A model generated the notes under the pieces. It did not search any database and was not told the DNA's origin. It was given only the letters and a program-made list of their open reading frames with translations. Position numbers and translations under genes: made by a program. Shown here in pieces: positions 33,932 to 42,611 of a stretch of DNA of 64,000 bases; within the stretch, counting starts at the first letter, position 1; every line of letters starts with the position of its first letter. Source of the DNA: Duganella flavida (GTDB taxonomy: Bacteria; Pseudomonadota; Gammaproteobacteria; Burkholderiales; Burkholderiaceae_D); assembly GCF_009857445.1 (NCBI RefSeq), contig NZ_WWCN01000011.1, positions 124,001 through 188,000 of the forward strand. The letters are read 5' to 3'.

Positions 33932-36751
33932 TTGACCAACCTGCGTATTTTGTCCGGCGCTGTACTTCTGGCGTGTACTTTCCTGGCGCAAGCCGACGAT
34001 CTCCCCCCACTGAAGCTGAGCGACACAATTCCAGTTGGTCCGCAGGTTAAGGTTGGTAAATTGGCCAATGGCCTGACTTACTACATCCAGAAGAACGGCC
34101 GTCCTGAGAACAAGCTGGAACTGCGGCTGGTGGTCAAGGCAGGCTCCATCCTCGAAGACGCCGATCAGCAAGGCCTGGCACACTTCACCGAACACATGGC
34201 GTTTAACGGCTCCACGCACTTCAAGCGCAATGAGCTGGTATCGTATTTGCAATCGATCGGCGTGAAGTTCGGCGCGGACCTCAACGCCTACACCAGCTTC
34301 GACGAAACCGTCTACATCCTGCCGATACCTACGGAGAAAAAGGAGGTCGTTGAGCAGGGCTTCCAGGTGCTGGAAGACTGGGCCCACGGCCTGTCGTTTA
34401 ACGACGAGGATATCGATAGCGAACGCGGTATCGTGCTGGAAGAGCTGCGCCTCGGTAAAGGCGTGGACGACCGCATGAACAAGATCGTGCTGCCCAAGGT
34501 GTTGAACGGCTCGCGCTACGCCGAGCGTATGCCGATCGGTAAAGAGGACATTCTCAAGACCTTCAAATACGACGCCATCAAGCGCTTCTACCGCGACTGG
34601 TACCGGCCGGACCTGATGGCGGTGGTGGCAGTTGGCGACATCGAGCCGGCCGAGGCGCAGCGCCTGATTGAGCAGCATTTCAGCAAGTTGAAAAATCCAG
34701 CCAAGCCGCGCCCGCGTGAATACGCGAAGATCCCGGAGCGTCAGGATTCCGAAGGCATCGTCTTCACCGACAAGGAAGTCAGCGCCAATACGGTCTACAT
34801 CCGCTACCCGATCCAATTACGGCCGACCGACGATACGATCGGCGATTATCGCCAGAAGCTGATCGAGGGTATGTACAGTTTTATCCTCAGCCAGCGCATG
34901 TATGAGTTGACGCAGCAAGCCAACCCGCCGTTCCTGCAAGGCGGTAGCGGCATGAACAAGATCGTACGCGGCTATCGTTCCTTCGGCGCTGGCGCAGTGC
35001 TGGGCAAGGGCGGCGTCACGCCGGCCATCAATGCGCTGGTGGAGGAAGATCAGCGCGCGCGCCAGTACGGCTTTACCACGTCGGAAGTGGAGCGCGCCAA
35101 GAAGGGCATGCTGCGCAACTATGAACGCATGTACAACGAACGTGACAAGTCCGATTCGTCCGGCTATGCGGCGGAGTACATCCGCAATTTCCTCGAACAG
35201 GAATCCATTCCCGGCACCGCCGCCGAATACCGCTACGCGACAGAACTGATACCGGGCATTACGCTGCAAGAAGTGAATGCCGCCGCGCGCGCCGCCATTC
35301 CGGAAAACCAGAGCAAGCTGGTAATTTACGCTGGCGTCGACAAACCGGGCGTGGTCCAGCCCAAGGCCAATGAACTGGTGGGCATCGCCAGCGCAGCGGA
35401 GAAGATTGCCGTCCAGCCGCTGGCGGACAAGGTCTATGCAACGCAGCTGATGCCTAGTTTGCCCAAGGCCGGCAGCATCGTCAGCGAAACTGTCGACGCC
35501 AAAATCGGCACCACGCAGCTCACGCTCAGTAACGGCGTGAAGGTGGTGCTCAAGCCGACCGATTTTAATAACGACCAGGTGATCCTCGGTGGCTTGCGTT
35601 ACGGCGGCTGGTCGCTGCTGCCGGATAGCGATGTCTTCGCGGCGCACTATGCCAGCAGCATCGTCGGCCAGATGGGCGTGTTGAACTACTCGCCCAACGA
35701 TCTGGTAAAAGTCCTGGCAGGGAAGAGCGTCAGCTCCAGCGCCAGTGTCAGCTCGCTCAATGAATCGGTGGGCGGCAGCTCCGGCAGCACCGACGTGGAA
35801 GCCATGCTGCAATTGGTCTACTTGCAGATGACGCAGCCGCGCAAGGACGTGGCCATCTACAGCGCCTATGTGGACCGCCAGCGCGAACTGGCGCAGAACA
35901 ATCTGGCGCGGCCGGAATCGGTGTTCTACGATACCGTCACCGCTACGCTGTACAACAACAGCCCGCGCGTGCTGCGCGCCGCCAAACCGGCCGACTTCGA
36001 CCAGCTGGCGCTGGACCGCGTGCTCGATATCTATAACAGCCGCATGTCCAGTGCGCGCGACTTCACCTTCTTCATCGTCGGCAGTTTTGACGTGGAGAAG
36101 ATTAAGCCGCTGATCGCGACTTACCTGGCCAGCTTGCCGGTGGGTGAGATTCCGGTGGCCTTCAAGGATGAAGGCGTGCGGCCGATCAAGGGCGTAGTCA
36201 AGAAAGAGGTGCATGCCGGCTCAGAGCCGAAGAGCACCATTTCGCTGTCCTTCACCGGCGACATTGAGTACTCGCGCGCCGCGCGCATGCGCATGCAGGC
36301 GCTGGTCGAGGTCATGAACATCAAGCTGATTGAAACGCTGCGCGAGAAGATGGGCGCGATGTACAGCGGCGGCATGAGCGGTTCCATGAGCCGCATCCCG
36401 TACGGGAATTACGCCATCAACGCCAGCCTGCCGTGCGCGCCGGAGAACGTGGACAAGGTGCTGACCGCGACTTTTGCCGAAATCGAGAAGATCAAACAGA
36501 ACGGCGCGGAAGAGGCGGACCTGAACAAGGTGAAGACGGCATGGATCAAGAGCTACCGGAAAGGTATGCGCGAAAACGGCTATTGGATGGCGTCCCTGCA
36601 GAATGCCTTCTTCAACAATAACAATCCAGAGGATATACTGACGTACGAGTCGCGCGTGAACGGTTTGACCGTGGCGGACCTGAAAGAGGCCGCGCAGCGT
36701 TACTTTGACACGAATAACTACCTGCAGGTAGTGCTGTACCCTGAGAAGTAA
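33932..36751 (+). CDS. Secreted M16 (insulinase-family) zinc protease
   Basis: 939 residues with a signal peptide (LSGAVLLACTFLAQA, about 8-22). The inverted zinc motif HxxEH is at H84-E87-H88 (LAHFTEHMAFNG), with the distal Glu expected in ERGIVLEELRLG (about 165-175). The second M16 half (about 520-939) lacks the zinc motif, as usual for PqqL-type two-half enzymes. No ATG is available near the signal peptide; the start is TTG at 33932 with GGAG 6 bp upstream. It probably degrades peptides in the periplasm. A 66-residue protein gene follows by 9 bp. Confidence 0.87.
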   Translation: MTNLRILSGAVLLACTFLAQADDLPPLKLSDTIPVGPQVKVGKLANGLTYYIQKNGRPENKLELRLVVKAGSILEDADQQGLAHFTEHMAFNGSTHFKRNELVSYLQSIGVKFGADLNAYTSFDETVYILPIPTEKKEVVEQGFQVLEDWAHGLSFNDEDIDSERGIVLEELRLGKGVDDRMNKIVLPKVLNGSRYAERMPIGKEDILKTFKYDAIKRFYRDWYRPDLMAVVAVGDIEPAEAQRLIEQHFSKLKNPAKPRPREYAKIPERQDSEGIVFTDKEVSANTVYIRYPIQLRPTDDTIGDYRQKLIEGMYSFILSQRMYELTQQANPPFLQGGSGMNKIVRGYRSFGAGAVLGKGGVTPAINALVEEDQRARQYGFTTSEVERAKKGMLRNYERMYNERDKSDSSGYAAEYIRNFLEQESIPGTAAEYRYATELIPGITLQEVNAAARAAIPENQSKLVIYAGVDKPGVVQPKANELVGIASAAEKIAVQPLADKVYATQLMPSLPKAGSIVSETVDAKIGTTQLTLSNGVKVVLKPTDFNNDQVILGGLRYGGWSLLPDSDVFAAHYASSIVGQMGVLNYSPNDLVKVLAGKSVSSSASVSSLNESVGGSSGSTDVEAMLQLVYLQMTQPRKDVAIYSAYVDRQRELAQNNLARPESVFYDTVTATLYNNSPRVLRAAKPADFDQLALDRVLDIYNSRMSSARDFTFFIVGSFDVEKIKPLIATYLASLPVGEIPVAFKDEGVRPIKGVVKKEVHAGSEPKSTISLSFTGDIEYSRAARMRMQALVEVMNIKLIETLREKMGAMYSGGMSGSMSRIPYGNYAINASLPCAPENVDKVLTATFAEIEKIKQNGAEEADLNKVKTAWIKSYRKGMRENGYWMASLQNAFFNNNNPEDILTYESRVNGLTVADLKEAAQRYFDTNNYLQVVLYPEK

Positions 36752-36760
36752 GGAGTCATC

Positions 36761-36961
36761 ATGGCAAAGAAAAAGGAAGAAGTGGATCCAGAAACCCTGG
36801 AGCTGATTAACTGGTGCATCGAAGTGGAGGGCTTCCTGGTAAAAGGCGGCGCGACGCTGGAACAGGCGCAGGAGCACATCGAGGAACAGGTGGAGTGGTT
36901 CACCGACCAGTTCTATGAAGGGCTGACGCCCGAGGAAGCGGCCAAGGAAGCCTTGGCTTAA
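36761..36961 (+). CDS. Small acidic protein, function unknown
   Basis: 66 residues, rich in Glu and predicted entirely helical (VDPETLELINWCIEVEGFLV, then TLEQAQEHIEEQVEWFTDQF). It has a strong ribosome-binding site (AAGGAG) and follows the M16 protease gene by 9 bp, so it is almost certainly co-transcribed. It has no signal peptide, membrane segment or motif I recognise. The close spacing suggests a cytoplasmic accessory role, but nothing in the sequence shows it. Confidence 0.65.
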   Translation: MAKKKEEVDPETLELINWCIEVEGFLVKGGATLEQAQEHIEEQVEWFTDQFYEGLTPEEAAKEALA

Positions 36962-36964
36962 ATC

Positions 36965-37375
36965 TTAATCCGGCTGTGCGCCGTGGTGTTCATCATGGCA
37001 TACGACGCACAGCTTATTCCCCTCCGGGTCGCGGAAGTAAGCGCCGTAATAATTGGCGTGGTACTGCGGCCTCAGTCCCGGCGCGCCTTCACAGACGCCG
37101 CCATGCTCGCGCGCTGCTGCATAGGCGCGATCCACCATTTCCCTCGACGTTGCCATCAGTGCCAGCATTTGGCCGTTGCCGCATGCCGCCGGCTGGTTGT
37201 CGTACGGCGCACCGATGATGAACAGCGGCCGGATGCCTTCCGCCGGCTGCCACGCCGCCCACGGCCGGTGGTGGTCGATAAAACGCTGGCGCGCGCCAAG
37301 TTCCGCCATCAAGGCGCTGTAGAACGGCAGTGTCTCCTCGAAGTTGTTAATTCCCACATAAACGTGCGACAGCAT
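36965..37375 (-). CDS. VOC (glyoxalase/dioxygenase-fold) family protein
   Basis: 136 residues with the vicinal-oxygen-chelate fold. It opens MLSHVYVGINNFEETLPFYS, continues GNGQMLALMATSREMVDRAY and ends with YYGAYFRDPEGNKLCVVCHD. The potential metal ligands are His4 near the start, His in the middle and Glu in DPEGNKL. Members include glyoxalases, fosfomycin-resistance proteins and dioxygenases; the substrate is not evident. It is divergent from the cytochrome P450 gene with 68 bp between starts. That stretch holds an inverted repeat TATATC-N13-GATATA (37396-37420). Confidence 0.8.
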   Translation of the reverse strand: MLSHVYVGINNFEETLPFYSALMAELGARQRFIDHHRPWAAWQPAEGIRPLFIIGAPYDNQPAACGNGQMLALMATSREMVDRAYAAAREHGGVCEGAPGLRPQYHANYYGAYFRDPEGNKLCVVCHDEHHGAQPD

Positions 37376-37443
37376 TGCGTCCTCCGGCGAGTGAGTATAT
37401 CGTCAACATTTGGAGATATAGTGTACGCGGAGACGAGCACAAT

Positions 37444-38889
37444 ATGGAAAAAAACATCATGGAACTGACCCCGGGCATGGCGCCGCCAACGCGCAGCATT
37501 CCAGACCTGCCGGGCCCCAAAGGCCGGCCGCTGCTGGGGAATGTGCGCGAGATCCGCGCCCGGCCTTTTCACCAGGTGCTGGAAGACTGGGCGCGCGAGC
37601 ATGGGCCGATGTACCGCTTCCGTATCATGCGCAGGCAGATGCTGGCGTTTTCCGACCGTGAGCTGATCGGCCAGATGCTGCGCGACCGGCCGGACGTGCT
37701 GCGCCGCTCGACCCGTTCGGCCGACATGCTGAATGAAGTCGGCACGCGCGGCCTGTTCACCGCCGAGGGCGAGGATTGGCGCCGTCAGCGCAAGCTGGTG
37801 ATGCGGGCGCTGACGCCGGAGGTGATTCATAATTTCTTCCCCACGCTGGCGGCGATGACGGACCGCCTGCGGCTGCGCTGGGACAAGGCGCTTGCCGCCG
37901 GCCAGTCGGTGGATGTGCTGCGTGACCTGAAAGCCTACACGCTGGATGTGACCATCGGGCTGGCGATGGGACAGGACATCAACACGCTGGAGCTGGAGGA
38001 GCATCCGCTGCAGCGCGATATCGAGTTTCTCTTCAAACTGGTGGCGCGCCGTTTGACCACGCCGTTTGCTTACTGGCGCGTGCCGGTGCTCAAGCGCGCG
38101 CAGGATCACGAGGCCACGGCGGCGTCGGCGCGCATTCAGCAGGCCATCTTTGGCTTTATTGCGGACGCGCGCAAGCGCATCGCGGACAATCCGGCCTTGC
38201 GCCAGAAGCCATCCAATATGCTGGAAGCGCTGATCGTAGCGCGCGATGAACCGGATTCCGGCTTCACCGATGAAGAAGTGGTGGGCAATGCCATCACGAT
38301 GGTGTTTGCGGGCGAGGATACGACCTCCAACACGATGGCGTGGCTGCTCGAATTTTTAGGCGATCATCCGCAAGCCGCCGCCCGCATGGCGGAAGAGTCG
38401 CGGCAGGTGCTGGGCGAACGCGCCGTGCTGGATGACTACCACTTGCTGGATCAGCTCAAGTACATCGACGCCGCCACGCGCGAAGCCATGCGCCTCAAGC
38501 CGGTGGCGCCGTTCATGGCGGCGGAGGCCAATCAGGATGTGGTGCTGGGCGATCTGGCCGTGCCGGCGGGGACGGTAATCTTCCTGCTGCTGCGCCATGC
38601 GTCCGAGCGCGATTGCGAGTTGGCGCAGCCGGACCGCTTCATGCCGGATCGCTGGCTGGAAGCAGCGAACGGGCAGGGTGATGATCCGGGCCGCAAGCTG
38701 TATCCGTTCGGCGCCGGGCCGCGTTTCTGCCCGGGGCGTTACCTGGCGATGGCGGAGATTAAGATGGCGATGTCCATGCTGATGCGGCATTTTGCGCTGG
38801 AGCGCGTGCCCGGTGCGCCGTCGGCGAACGAGTGCTTCACCTTCACCATGACGCCGGATGCGCTGCCGGTGCGGCTGGTGCGTCCATAA
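37444..38889 (+). CDS. Cytochrome P450
   Basis: 481 residues. The proline-rich N-terminus (PDLPGPKGRPLLGN) is followed by the I-helix oxygen-binding motif AGEDTTSNTMAW, the K-helix ExxR in REAMRLKP, and the heme loop FGAGPRFCPGRYLA with Cys429 as heme ligand. There is no membrane anchor, so it is a soluble bacterial P450. No ferredoxin or reductase gene is nearby, so electrons must come from elsewhere. The ATG at 37444 is used; another at 37459 is possible. A START-like protein gene follows by 13 bp. Substrate unknown. Confidence 0.9.
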   Translation: MEKNIMELTPGMAPPTRSIPDLPGPKGRPLLGNVREIRARPFHQVLEDWAREHGPMYRFRIMRRQMLAFSDRELIGQMLRDRPDVLRRSTRSADMLNEVGTRGLFTAEGEDWRRQRKLVMRALTPEVIHNFFPTLAAMTDRLRLRWDKALAAGQSVDVLRDLKAYTLDVTIGLAMGQDINTLELEEHPLQRDIEFLFKLVARRLTTPFAYWRVPVLKRAQDHEATAASARIQQAIFGFIADARKRIADNPALRQKPSNMLEALIVARDEPDSGFTDEEVVGNAITMVFAGEDTTSNTMAWLLEFLGDHPQAAARMAEESRQVLGERAVLDDYHLLDQLKYIDAATREAMRLKPVAPFMAAEANQDVVLGDLAVPAGTVIFLLLRHASERDCELAQPDRFMPDRWLEAANGQGDDPGRKLYPFGAGPRFCPGRYLAMAEIKMAMSMLMRHFALERVPGAPSANECFTFTMTPDALPVRLVRP

Positions 38890-38902
38890 AAAGGAAGAGA
38901 TC

Positions 38903-39430
38903 ATGTTCAGGAAAATCATCATCGGCTTGTCGGTATTGATTCTGATTGTGCTGGCGGTGGCGGCCATGCAGCCGGCGACCTACAGCGTTACGCGCAGCAT
39001 TGCGATCAAGGCGCCGGCGGAGCGCATCCAGCCGCTGATCAGCGATTTCCACAACTGGACGCTATGGTCGCCATGGGAAAAGCTGGATCCAGCCATGAAG
39101 CGCACCTACAGTGGTGCGACCAAGGATCTGGGCGCGGTCTATGCTTGGGAAGGGAACAAGAATGTGGGCAGCGGCCGCATGGAGGTAATCAGCCTGACGC
39201 AGCCGGCCAAGGTTGGCATCAAGCTGGATTTCTATGCGCCGATGGCGTCGAGCGCGATGACCGACTTTGTGCTGGATACAAAAAATGACACTACGACCGT
39301 CACCTGGACCATGTCCGGCAAGACCGACTTCGCGGCCAAGCTGATGACCATTTTCGTGAGCATGGATAGCATGATCGCGCCGGATTTTGAGCGTGGCCTG
39401 TCGCAGATGAAGGCGGTGGCGGAAAAATAA
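38903..39430 (+). CDS. Membrane-anchored SRPBCC (START-like) protein
   Basis: 175 residues. One N-terminal hydrophobic helix (IIIGLSVLILIVLAVAAMQ, about 5-23) precedes a START/polyketide-cyclase-like domain. The domain is marked by SVTRSIAIKAPAERIQPLIS, WTLWSPWEKLDPAMKR and a C-terminal helix DFERGLSQMKAVAEK. Such domains form a cavity for hydrophobic ligands. Its position 13 bp after the P450 with AAGGAAGAG as ribosome-binding site suggests one operon and possibly a shared hydrophobic substrate (inference). Confidence 0.78.
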   Translation: MFRKIIIGLSVLILIVLAVAAMQPATYSVTRSIAIKAPAERIQPLISDFHNWTLWSPWEKLDPAMKRTYSGATKDLGAVYAWEGNKNVGSGRMEVISLTQPAKVGIKLDFYAPMASSAMTDFVLDTKNDTTTVTWTMSGKTDFAAKLMTIFVSMDSMIAPDFERGLSQMKAVAEK

Positions 39431-39443
39431 GCGGAGGTGTGCG

Positions 39444-39890
39444 ATGCGGATGCGATGCTTGGCATTGATGCTGGCGCTGGCAGGCGCGTTGGCGCAGGCG
39501 GCGGCGCCTGAGGCGTCGTCCGAGATGCCGCTGCGGTCCGATCATCCGCTGATCGGCACATGGCGCATCACACTGCCGGATGGTTCCTGCAGCGAGACCT
39601 ACCGCGTCCGCGCCGACGGCACCACGCTGGTGTTCAGCCGCGAGGAGGTGGCGGAATCGGTCTTCACTATTAGCGACCAGCCGGACAAGGACGGTTTCTA
39701 CGAGGAGACCGATACCATCGTCAAGGACAACGGCAAGCGCGATTGCAGCGGCGAGGTCACCGCGCCCGGCAAGCCGATCACCAATTACCTGCAATTCCAC
39801 CCCAGCGGCAACCTGTTCGTGATGTGCGTGGAGCGCAGCCTTGACCGCTGCATCGGCCCCTTCATCCGCGTGCGCGGCAAAGCGATTTAG
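39444..39890 (+). CDS. Small secreted protein, function unknown
   Basis: 148 residues with a signal peptide (LALMLALAGALAQAAA, about 6-21). The mature part starts LIGTWRITLPDGSCSETYRV and has four cysteines (near 49, 93, 125 and 133) that could form disulfides, suggesting a small lipocalin-like beta-barrel. It follows the START-like gene by 13 bp with GGAGG before the ATG, so the three genes from the P450 onward may be one transcript. It overlaps the convergent AraC gene by 4 bp. Confidence 0.62.
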   Translation: MRMRCLALMLALAGALAQAAAPEASSEMPLRSDHPLIGTWRITLPDGSCSETYRVRADGTTLVFSREEVAESVFTISDQPDKDGFYEETDTIVKDNGKRDCSGEVTAPGKPITNYLQFHPSGNLFVMCVERSLDRCIGPFIRVRGKAI

Positions 39891-40945
39891 CTATTGCGGT
39901 AGGCGCCGGGATTCATGCCAGCCCATTCCTTGAACGCGTGATTAAACGCGCTCTGTTCCTGGTAGCCGAGCAGGAACGCGATGTCGATCAGGCTCAGTTC
40001 CGGGCGCCGCAGGTAATCCTTGGCCAGCGCAAAGCGCGCCTGGTCCAGCACCTGCTGGAAGGTGGCGCCGGCTTCGCTTAACTTGCGCTGCAAGGTGCGC
40101 GGCGAGAGTTTCAGTTCATCGGCAATCGTGGCGAGGCGCACCTGCCCATGCGACAGCCGCGCCACGATGGCGGCATGCACTTGCTGTGTAATCGCTGGTT
40201 GCGCTGGTTGCGCTGGTTGCGCCGGTTGCGCCGTTTGATTGGCGGCGCGTTGTTGCAGCAGCTGTTCCGCGTGCTGCTGCAGAACCGGGTACAGGCTGAC
40301 GTCTGCATTCGGCACCGGCCACGTTAGCAGGGCGGCATTGAAGCTGGCGACGTTGGCTTCCGCGTTGAAGACGGGCAGGTCGCCCAGCACGCGCGCATAT
40401 TCGTCGCGCAGTTCTGGCGGACCGCCGTCGTGCATCAGCCGCAGTTCGTTGGCCGGCAGCGTAATCCCGGCCAGCCAGTTGCTGAATACCCGGATGCCGG
40501 AGAACACGCTGTCCGCCAGATGGCGCTGCGCGCTGCTGTAATTGCTGTGCCACGTATAGTGGGCAAGGTCGTCGTCAATGGTGATGCTGGAGCGGCCCAG
40601 GTCATGCGCCAGCTGCTCGTAGCGCATGGTTTGTTCGAACACTTGGCCGAAGTCGCGGCAGCTCAGCAAAATCAAGCCATACACGGTGTAGTTGCCAAGC
40701 TTGACGCACTGGCCCACGTGCAAGCCGAAATGCGGATCGTTGGCCAGGTCGGCGGCGATGTCGAGCAGGCGCACGTAGTCGTCGGCGGCCAGGGATTCCG
40801 GCAGCGGCTCCAGCGTGCCGGCCGGCAGATGGGCCGCTTGCTCCAACGCTTGCGCCGTCACCCCGCGCTGGGCGGCGGCTTCTAGTAAAGGCTGAAGATA
40901 AGAGCCCGCCACGCGGCTGGCATGATCGAACAAGGCTGGTGTCAT
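39887..40945 (-). CDS. AraC-family regulator (OruR/ArgR-like, PF12625-type)
   Basis: 352 residues. The N-terminal ligand-binding domain (about 20-205) is of the type found in OruR-like regulators (VRLLDIAADLANDPHFGLHV). The C-terminal AraC helix-turn-helix pair (about 260-350) has LSPRTLQRKLSEAGATFQQV and IAFLLGYQEQSAFNHAFKEW. The linker contains a repeated Ala-Gln-Pro tract encoded by a tandem DNA repeat. It is divergent from the AGPS-like/glpD/FGGY operon with 76 bp between starts, so it is the likely regulator of that operon. Confidence 0.83.
   Translation of the reverse strand: MTPALFDHASRVAGSYLQPLLEAAAQRGVTAQALEQAAHLPAGTLEPLPESLAADDYVRLLDIAADLANDPHFGLHVGQCVKLGNYTVYGLILLSCRDFGQVFEQTMRYEQLAHDLGRSSITIDDDLAHYTWHSNYSSAQRHLADSVFSGIRVFSNWLAGITLPANELRLMHDGGPPELRDEYARVLGDLPVFNAEANVASFNAALLTWPVPNADVSLYPVLQQHAEQLLQQRAANQTAQPAQPAQPAQPAITQQVHAAIVARLSHGQVRLATIADELKLSPRTLQRKLSEAGATFQQVLDQARFALAKDYLRRPELSLIDIAFLLGYQEQSAFNHAFKEWAGMNPGAYRNS
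40192..40231 (-). repeat. Short tandem repeat inside the AraC gene
   Basis: The 9-bp unit GCGCTGGTT (plus strand) is repeated about four times with slight decay, coding for (Ala)Gln-Pro-Ala repeats in the linker between ligand and DNA-binding domains. A 9-bp unit keeps the frame, so copy-number slippage would lengthen or shorten the linker without breaking the protein. Confidence 0.75.
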
Positions 40946-41021
40946 GAATGCGCAATACCGGCGAGCGGCATTGTTTTAATCTCAGGGGCTGGATACTCAG
41001 TATAACGGAGATGGCATAACT

Positions 41022-42611
41022 ATGAGACGCTGGAACGGTTGGGGAGACGATGCAGTGGAGTTTGCGCTGAACGATGAGGCGTTAGCTTTTCTCGCGCAGC
41101 GCGTTGGTGCGGGCAAGCCGGCGGCGGATGCCGGCTATGAGCAGGCCTGCGCGCAGATTCAGGAATCGCGCCTGCCGCCGCATCGCCTGATCGACACTTC
41201 GCCCGAGGTCCGGCTGCGCAATGCGCTGGGCCAGAGTTTGCCGGACTGGCTGCGTTTGCGCTATGGCGTGATCGGTGCGGCACCGGATGGCGTAGCCTAT
41301 CCGGAGAGCGCGCAGGATGTGCGCGATCTGCTCGATTACGCGCAGCAGTTTGGGGTGGCCTTGATCCCTCAGGGCGGTGGCACCAGTGTGGCCGGGCATC
41401 TGACAGCACCCGCTGGATTGCCGTCGTTGACTGTGAATATGACGCGCATGCGGCAGCTGCTGTATCTCGACACCGAGTCGCAGCTGGCGACATTTGGTGC
41501 GGGCGTGCTGGGACCTGATCTGGAAGCACAGCTGCGCGCGCGCGGCTACACGCTGGGCCATTTCCCGCAATCGTTTGAATATTCCACCTTGGGCGGCTGG
41601 GTCGCGGCGCGTTCGTCGGGCCAGCAGTCCTTGCGCTATGGGCGCATTGAGCAGATGTTCCGCGGCGGCTCGCTGGAGACGCCATCGGGCACGCTGCATC
41701 TGCCGACTTTCCCGGCATCGGCGGCGGGGCCGGATTTGCGCGAGATAGTGCTGGGCTCCGAGGGGCGTCTCGGCATTTTGACCGAGGCCACGGTGCGCGT
41801 GACGCCGGTGCCGGCGTATGAGGCGTTTCATGCGGTGTTCTTCCCAGATTGGCGTTCGGCGGAGACGGCGGTGCGGCAGATCGTGCAAGCCGGTTTGTCG
41901 CTGTCGATGCTGCGGTTGTCGAATCCTTTGGAGACCACGACGATGCTGGCGCTGGCCGGCCATAAGAAATTGATTGGACTATTGGAAGGCTACTTGTCGC
42001 TGCGTGGCTGCAAGGAGGGCAAGTGCATGCTGATGATAGGCGTGAGCGGCCGCAAGTCGCTGGCGCGGACGGCCTTGCGCGAGGCGCTGGCTTTGACTTT
42101 GCCGCAAGGCGGCGTGCACGTGGGCCGCTACATGGGCGACAAATGGAAACAGAACCGCTTCCGCAATGTCTATCTGCGCAATGCTGCGTGGTCGCATGGT
42201 TATGCCATCGATACGGTGGAGACGGCGGTTGATTGGCCGCGTGTGGAGATCATGATGCGATCGGTGGAGGCGGCGGCGAATGCGGCGCTGGGTGCGCACG
42301 GAGAACAGGTGCATACGTACACGCACTTGTCGCACCTGTATGCGCAGGGCGCCAGTGTTTATACGACCTTTGTGTATCGCCTGGCCGGTGATTATGAGTC
42401 GGATCTGGCGCGCTGGAAGTCGCTGAAGAAGGCGGTGTCGATGGCGATTGTGGAGAATGGCGGGACCATCAGCCATCAGCATGGCGTCGGTTCGGACCAC
42501 GCGCCGTACCTGGCGGCGGAGAAGGGGCAGTTGGGGATATCGTCGCTGCGGGCCTTGTTTGAGCATGTGGATCCGCAGGGGATTATGAATCCTGGGAAGC
42601 TGCTGCCATGA
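41022..42611 (+). CDS. Alkyl-DHAP-synthase-like FAD-binding oxidase
   Basis: 529 residues of the vanillyl-alcohol-oxidase/FAD_binding_4 family. The FAD-binding domain carries YPESAQDVRDLLDYAQQFGV and PQGGGTSVAGHLTAP. The ending SHQHGVGSDHAPYL and LFEHVDPQGIMNPGKLLP matches the alkyldihydroxyacetonephosphate synthase (AGPS) group. AGPS exchanges the acyl of acyl-DHAP for a fatty alcohol to make ether lipids; other members are simple oxidases. It is the first gene of an operon with glpD (4-bp ATGA overlap) and an FGGY kinase, which points to glycerol or glyceryl-ether metabolism. Confidence 0.8.
   Translation: MRRWNGWGDDAVEFALNDEALAFLAQRVGAGKPAADAGYEQACAQIQESRLPPHRLIDTSPEVRLRNALGQSLPDWLRLRYGVIGAAPDGVAYPESAQDVRDLLDYAQQFGVALIPQGGGTSVAGHLTAPAGLPSLTVNMTRMRQLLYLDTESQLATFGAGVLGPDLEAQLRARGYTLGHFPQSFEYSTLGGWVAARSSGQQSLRYGRIEQMFRGGSLETPSGTLHLPTFPASAAGPDLREIVLGSEGRLGILTEATVRVTPVPAYEAFHAVFFPDWRSAETAVRQIVQAGLSLSMLRLSNPLETTTMLALAGHKKLIGLLEGYLSLRGCKEGKCMLMIGVSGRKSLARTALREALALTLPQGGVHVGRYMGDKWKQNRFRNVYLRNAAWSHGYAIDTVETAVDWPRVEIMMRSVEAAANAALGAHGEQVHTYTHLSHLYAQGASVYTTFVYRLAGDYESDLARWKSLKKAVSMAIVENGGTISHQHGVGSDHAPYLAAEKGQLGISSLRALFEHVDPQGIMNPGKLLP

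Noticed and set aside
40192..40231. Possible CRISPR-like repeat
   Set aside because: The unit is 9 bp, has no spacers and codes in frame for an Ala-Gln-Pro linker.
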